Positions 5,930 to 7,942 of a stretch of 7,942 bases of DNA are shown here, piece by piece. Position 1 is the first letter of the stretch; every line of letters starts with the position of its first letter. The DNA is taken from positions 1-7,942 of the forward strand of contig CAYXFZ010000095.1 in NCBI GenBank assembly GCA_964464385.1. Direction: 5' to 3'. Source of the stretch: CAYXFZ01 sp964464385 (GTDB lineage Bacteria; Planctomycetota; UBA1135). The position numbers were made by a program, and so were the translations under genes. A model generated the notes under the pieces. The model saw only the letters and a program-made list of their open reading frames with translations, was not told the DNA's origin and searched no databases.

Positions 5930-7128
5930 GTCAAATTGCGGACGAATTGATCTACGCGACGCATACCCTCTTCGAGAACAGGAATGTCTGCGGCGTAAGA
6001 AAACCGAACATATCCCTCACCTTCGGAACCGAATGCCGTTCCAGCCAAGGCTGCCACACCCGTTTCTCGAAGGAGACGATCCTGAAAATCATCCGAAGTC
6101 AGACCGGTGTCTCGAATGTTGGGAAACACGTAAAAGGCCCCCCGAGGCAAGGGACAATGCATGCCGGGAATAGCGTTGAGCAAATCCACGATACGACTGC
6201 GCCGCTGGGAAAACTGGCGACACATTTCGGCAACCGGGCCGGGATCTCCCTCCAGGGCGGCTATGCCAGCCAACTGGGTGAAGGAGGCGGTGCAAGAATT
6301 CGAATTGACCATTAAGCGCGTCACCGCCTCGGCCAAATCTGGAGGCATGACCCCGAAACCCAAGCGCCAACCCGTCATCGCCCAAGTTTTGGAAAAGCCG
6401 TCCAGCAAGATGACCCTGTCGCGAAAGTCGGGGTGGGAAAGCGGGCTGTAGTGCTCGGCACCGTCATAAAGAAGACGACCATAAATTTCGTCGGTCAAGA
6501 TCCAGACGTCAGGGCGGTCGCGCAATACATCCAGCAGGGCTTCACATTGTTCTTTTCCCAGAACACCGCCGGTGGGATTGCCTGGCGAGTTGAGAACCAC
6601 CATTTTGGTGGCGGGAGTCAGTCGGGCGGCAATGTCCTCGGCATCGGGCGCGAAATCGTTCCTTTCGCGCAGAGGATAGAAAATCGGGCGGGCGCCCGAG
6701 AAGGAAATCATGGACTCGTAGATCGGAAAGCCTGGATTGGGGTAAAGGACCTCATCGCCTTGTTCGCAAAGGGCAAGAAAGGCATAGAACATGACCGGCT
6801 TGCCGCCGGGCACCACAACAACTTGTTCGGAATCGACCTCGACTCCTCGCGTTTCCCCAACCCAGCGGGCAATGGATTCCCGAACTTGCGGCAGGCCTGC
6901 AGCAGGGCCGTAATGGGTCCAACCTCCGCGTAGGGCCTCGACGGCGGCCTCCACGACATGGGCCGGCGTGTCGAAATCGGGTTCGCCAATTTCCAGGTGG
7001 ATGATGTCCTCACCCTGGGCCTCTAGGGCCTTGGCACGAGCCAAGACCTCGAAGGCCGTTTCGGTACCCAAACGGGCCATCCGAGAGGCCAATTTCAGCC
7101 GGGGGAGCGTCTTCAACATCAAAAGCAT
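5926..7128 (-). CDS. Class I/II PLP-dependent aminotransferase, aspartate-aminotransferase-like
   Basis: A fold-type I aminotransferase that moves amino groups between an amino acid and a 2-oxo acid such as 2-oxoglutarate. The 400-residue length is typical of subgroup I-gamma AATs. Visible features: IGEPDFDTP (47-55), YGPAAGLPQVR (73-83), the PNPGFPIYESMI region (130-141), NSPGNPTGG (180-188) with Asn184, TDEIY (212-216) with Asp213 and Tyr216 contacting PLP, GFSKTWAMTGWRLGF (244-258) with Schiff-base Lys247 and phosphate-binding Arg255, and YVRFSYA (373-379) with Arg375 for the substrate carboxylate. It is the first gene of the operon. Start choice is uncertain: ATG at 7128, ATG at 7119 (residue 4) or Met17; the first two keep the normal N-terminal helix. 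Substrate (Asp, Ala, aromatic or other) is not decided by the sequence, so no symbol is given. Confidence 0.9.
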   Translation of the reverse strand: MLLMLKTLPRLKLASRMARLGTETAFEVLARAKALEAQGEDIIHLEIGEPDFDTPAHVVEAAVEALRGGWTHYGPAAGLPQVRESIARWVGETRGVEVDSEQVVVVPGGKPVMFYAFLALCEQGDEVLYPNPGFPIYESMISFSGARPIFYPLRERNDFAPDAEDIAARLTPATKMVVLNSPGNPTGGVLGKEQCEALLDVLRDRPDVWILTDEIYGRLLYDGAEHYSPLSHPDFRDRVILLDGFSKTWAMTGWRLGFGVMPPDLAEAVTRLMVNSNSCTASFTQLAGIAALEGDPGPVAEMCRQFSQRRSRIVDLLNAIPGMHCPLPRGAFYVFPNIRDTGLTSDDFQDRLLRETGVAALAGTAFGSEGEGYVRFSYAADIPVLEEGMRRVDQFVRNLT

Positions 7129-7157
7129 TCTAACCGAATGTTCCCTCTAGGTGACAA
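7127..7157 (-). promoter_or_regulatory. Possible sigma-70-type promoter for the operon
   Basis: On the minus strand, TTGTCA (7157-7152) and TAGAAT (7132-7127) match the -35 and -10 consensus at five of six bases each, but the spacer is 19 bases, longer than ideal. The -10 overlaps the first candidate ATG. A transcript start about 7-8 bases downstream would fall at the second ATG (7119), making a leaderless message. The match could be chance. Confidence 0.3.
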
Positions 7158-7183
7158 TCTGGGCCGTTCCCGGTGGTTATTTC

Positions 7184-7193
7184 CGGCATGCCG
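7184..7193. repeat. 10-base perfect palindrome CGGCATGCCG in the divergent intergenic region
   Basis: This is the only clear palindrome in the 82-base gap. It lies 18 bases before the lipoprotein start, and upstream of the operon promoter candidate. It could be a repressor site, but ten bases of dyad symmetry in GC-rich DNA can arise by chance, and symmetry does not extend further. Confidence 0.3.
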
Positions 7194-7210
7194 CTTGCTA
7201 CCCTTCTCGA

Positions 7211-7942
7211 GTGCGGCAAAGTTTCCTTCTTGCGTCTCTACTGAGCCTGCCAGCAACAGCTTGTGGGCCGGTCCCCGACCTTGTGGTCTATTGCTCTCTG
7301 GATCAGGTGCATGCCGAGCGCATTTTGGATTTGTTTGAGGAACGCAGCGGCTTGCGGGTGGACGCCCAGTTCGATGTGGAGGCCAACAAAACGGTCGGCT
7401 TGGTCAACCGCCTCCTTGCCGAAGCGGACCGGCCCCGCTGCGATGTGTATTGGAACAACGAGATCGCCCACACCATTCGTCTCAAACATGCCGGTGTCAC
7501 CGAGGCCTACCAGAGTCCAGCCGCTGCGGATATTCCCGCTACTTTTCGCGACCCGGAAGGGCACTGGACCGGCTTTGCGGCCCGCGCCCGGGTCATCCTT
7601 TTTCGCCGAGATCTCCCCGGGGGAGCCCGTCCCCCACGCCGCATTCAGGATCTTTTGGCGGCCGAACATGCCCCCTATGGCGGCATGGCAGCGCCCCTCA
7701 CCGGCACGACCCTGACGCATTTTGCCGTACGGAGTCTTCGCCTCGGGGCCGAGCCCACCCTACGTTGGCTGACCAGGGCCAAGGAGTCCGGCTTGCATTT
7801 TGGTCCTGGCAATGCCTCCGTCATGCGCCGCGTCTGCGAGGGAGATTTCGGTTGGTGTCTCACGGATACCGATGACGCCGAGGCCGCTCTCCGCAATGGC
7901 TACCCAGTGGAATGGTTGTTTCCGGATCAGGGCGAGGGAGAA
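7211..7942 (+). CDS. Substrate-binding lipoprotein of an Fe(III)-type ABC transporter (family 1 solute-binding); 3' end missing
   Basis: The first 244 residues of a periplasmic binding protein, running off the window edge. The GTG start at 7211 gives a short signal peptide: Arg2, a hydrophobic core (FLLASLLSL) and a lipobox-like ATAC with Cys18 as the lipidation site. An earlier in-frame GTG (7151) would put 20 extra residues before it. The mature part shows VVYCSLDQVHAE (25-36), FDVEANKTVGLVNRL (54-68), DVYWNNEIAHT (78-88), WTGFAARARVILF (119-131), GTTLTHFA (165-172), GPGNASVM (198-205) and LTDTDDAEAA (217-226). This pattern is that of FutA/FbpA-like ferric-ion binding proteins, which deliver substrate to a permease and ATPase probably encoded downstream. 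The C-terminal lobe, where iron-binding tyrosines usually lie, is outside the window, so iron as ligand is inference. It is transcribed divergently from the operon, and no Shine-Dalgarno sequence is seen. Confidence 0.85.
   Translation, partial: MRQSFLLASLLSLPATACGPVPDLVVYCSLDQVHAERILDLFEERSGLRVDAQFDVEANKTVGLVNRLLAEADRPRCDVYWNNEIAHTIRLKHAGVTEAYQSPAAADIPATFRDPEGHWTGFAARARVILFRRDLPGGARPPRRIQDLLAAEHAPYGGMAAPLTGTTLTHFAVRSLRLGAEPTLRWLTRAKESGLHFGPGNASVMRRVCEGDFGWCLTDTDDAEAALRNGYPVEWLFPDQGEGE

Larger units (their letters stand above)
1497..7128 (-). other. Probable five-gene operon: aminotransferase - ltaE - PMM/PGM - arginase - mcsB
   Basis: All five genes lie on the minus strand. In transcription order the junctions are a 4-base overlap, then 6-, 2- and 18-base gaps, leaving no room for internal promoters outside coding sequence. 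The first gene faces a divergent lipoprotein gene and the last converges on the FG-GAP gene, so the unit is well bounded. Co-transcription is inferred from spacing alone. Confidence 0.75.

Noticed and set aside
7151..7180. Plus-strand promoter GTGACA to GGTTAT for the lipoprotein gene
   Set aside because: The -10 matches only three of six bases, no better than chance.
7151..7210. Earlier GTG start (7151) for the binding lipoprotein
   Set aside because: The extra 20 residues contain no signal-like sequence and would precede a complete signal peptide and lipobox.
7238..7720. A 160-codon minus-strand open frame
   Set aside because: Antisense to the well-supported binding-protein gene; a shadow in GC-rich DNA.

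Overview
The window carries seven genes from a bacterium of moderate to fairly high GC. A lipoprotein-type signal peptide, a secreted beta-propeller protein and none of the Bacillota gene neighbourhood around mcsB point to a diderm such as a planctomycete-, chlamydia- or Desulfobacterota-like lineage. I cannot fix the phylum from sequence alone. No start codon has a convincing Shine-Dalgarno sequence at normal distance.

Layout. (1) Positions 2-1468, plus strand: the 3' end of a gene for an FG-GAP (integrin-alpha-type) calcium-binding propeller protein. Its C-terminal half is strange: an 80-residue Trp/Cys-rich stretch, 14 glycines, six prolines, then a long Arg/Lys/Ser/Pro tail. (2) Positions 1497-7128, minus strand: five tightly packed genes, read from right to left: a class I PLP aminotransferase, a low-specificity threonine aldolase (4-base GTGA overlap), a phosphomannomutase/phosphoglucomutase, an arginase (2-base gap) and the protein-arginine kinase McsB (18-base gap). 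They look like one operon, convergent with gene 1 across 28 bases. (3) Positions 7129-7210: a divergent intergenic region with a possible promoter for the operon and a 10-base palindrome. (4) Positions 7211-7942, plus strand: the 5' part of a lipoprotein solute-binding protein resembling Fe(III)-type ABC transporter components.

How the genes may work together. Four of the five operon genes concern amino acids. The aminotransferase and threonine aldolase are PLP enzymes of amino-acid interconversion, arginase splits arginine to ornithine and urea, and McsB phosphorylates protein arginines. McsB normally travels with mcsA, ctsR and clpC. Here none is present, and it directly follows arginase. 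Whether that pairing is functional or just packing is open, but it is one of the two most interesting points in the window. The other is the Trp/Cys-rich, low-complexity C-terminus of the FG-GAP protein, which also contains C7 and C8 tracts able to shift frame.

No RNA genes, insertion sequences, CRISPR arrays, attachment sites or convincing intrinsic terminators were seen. There is no gene-free stretch longer than 82 bases.
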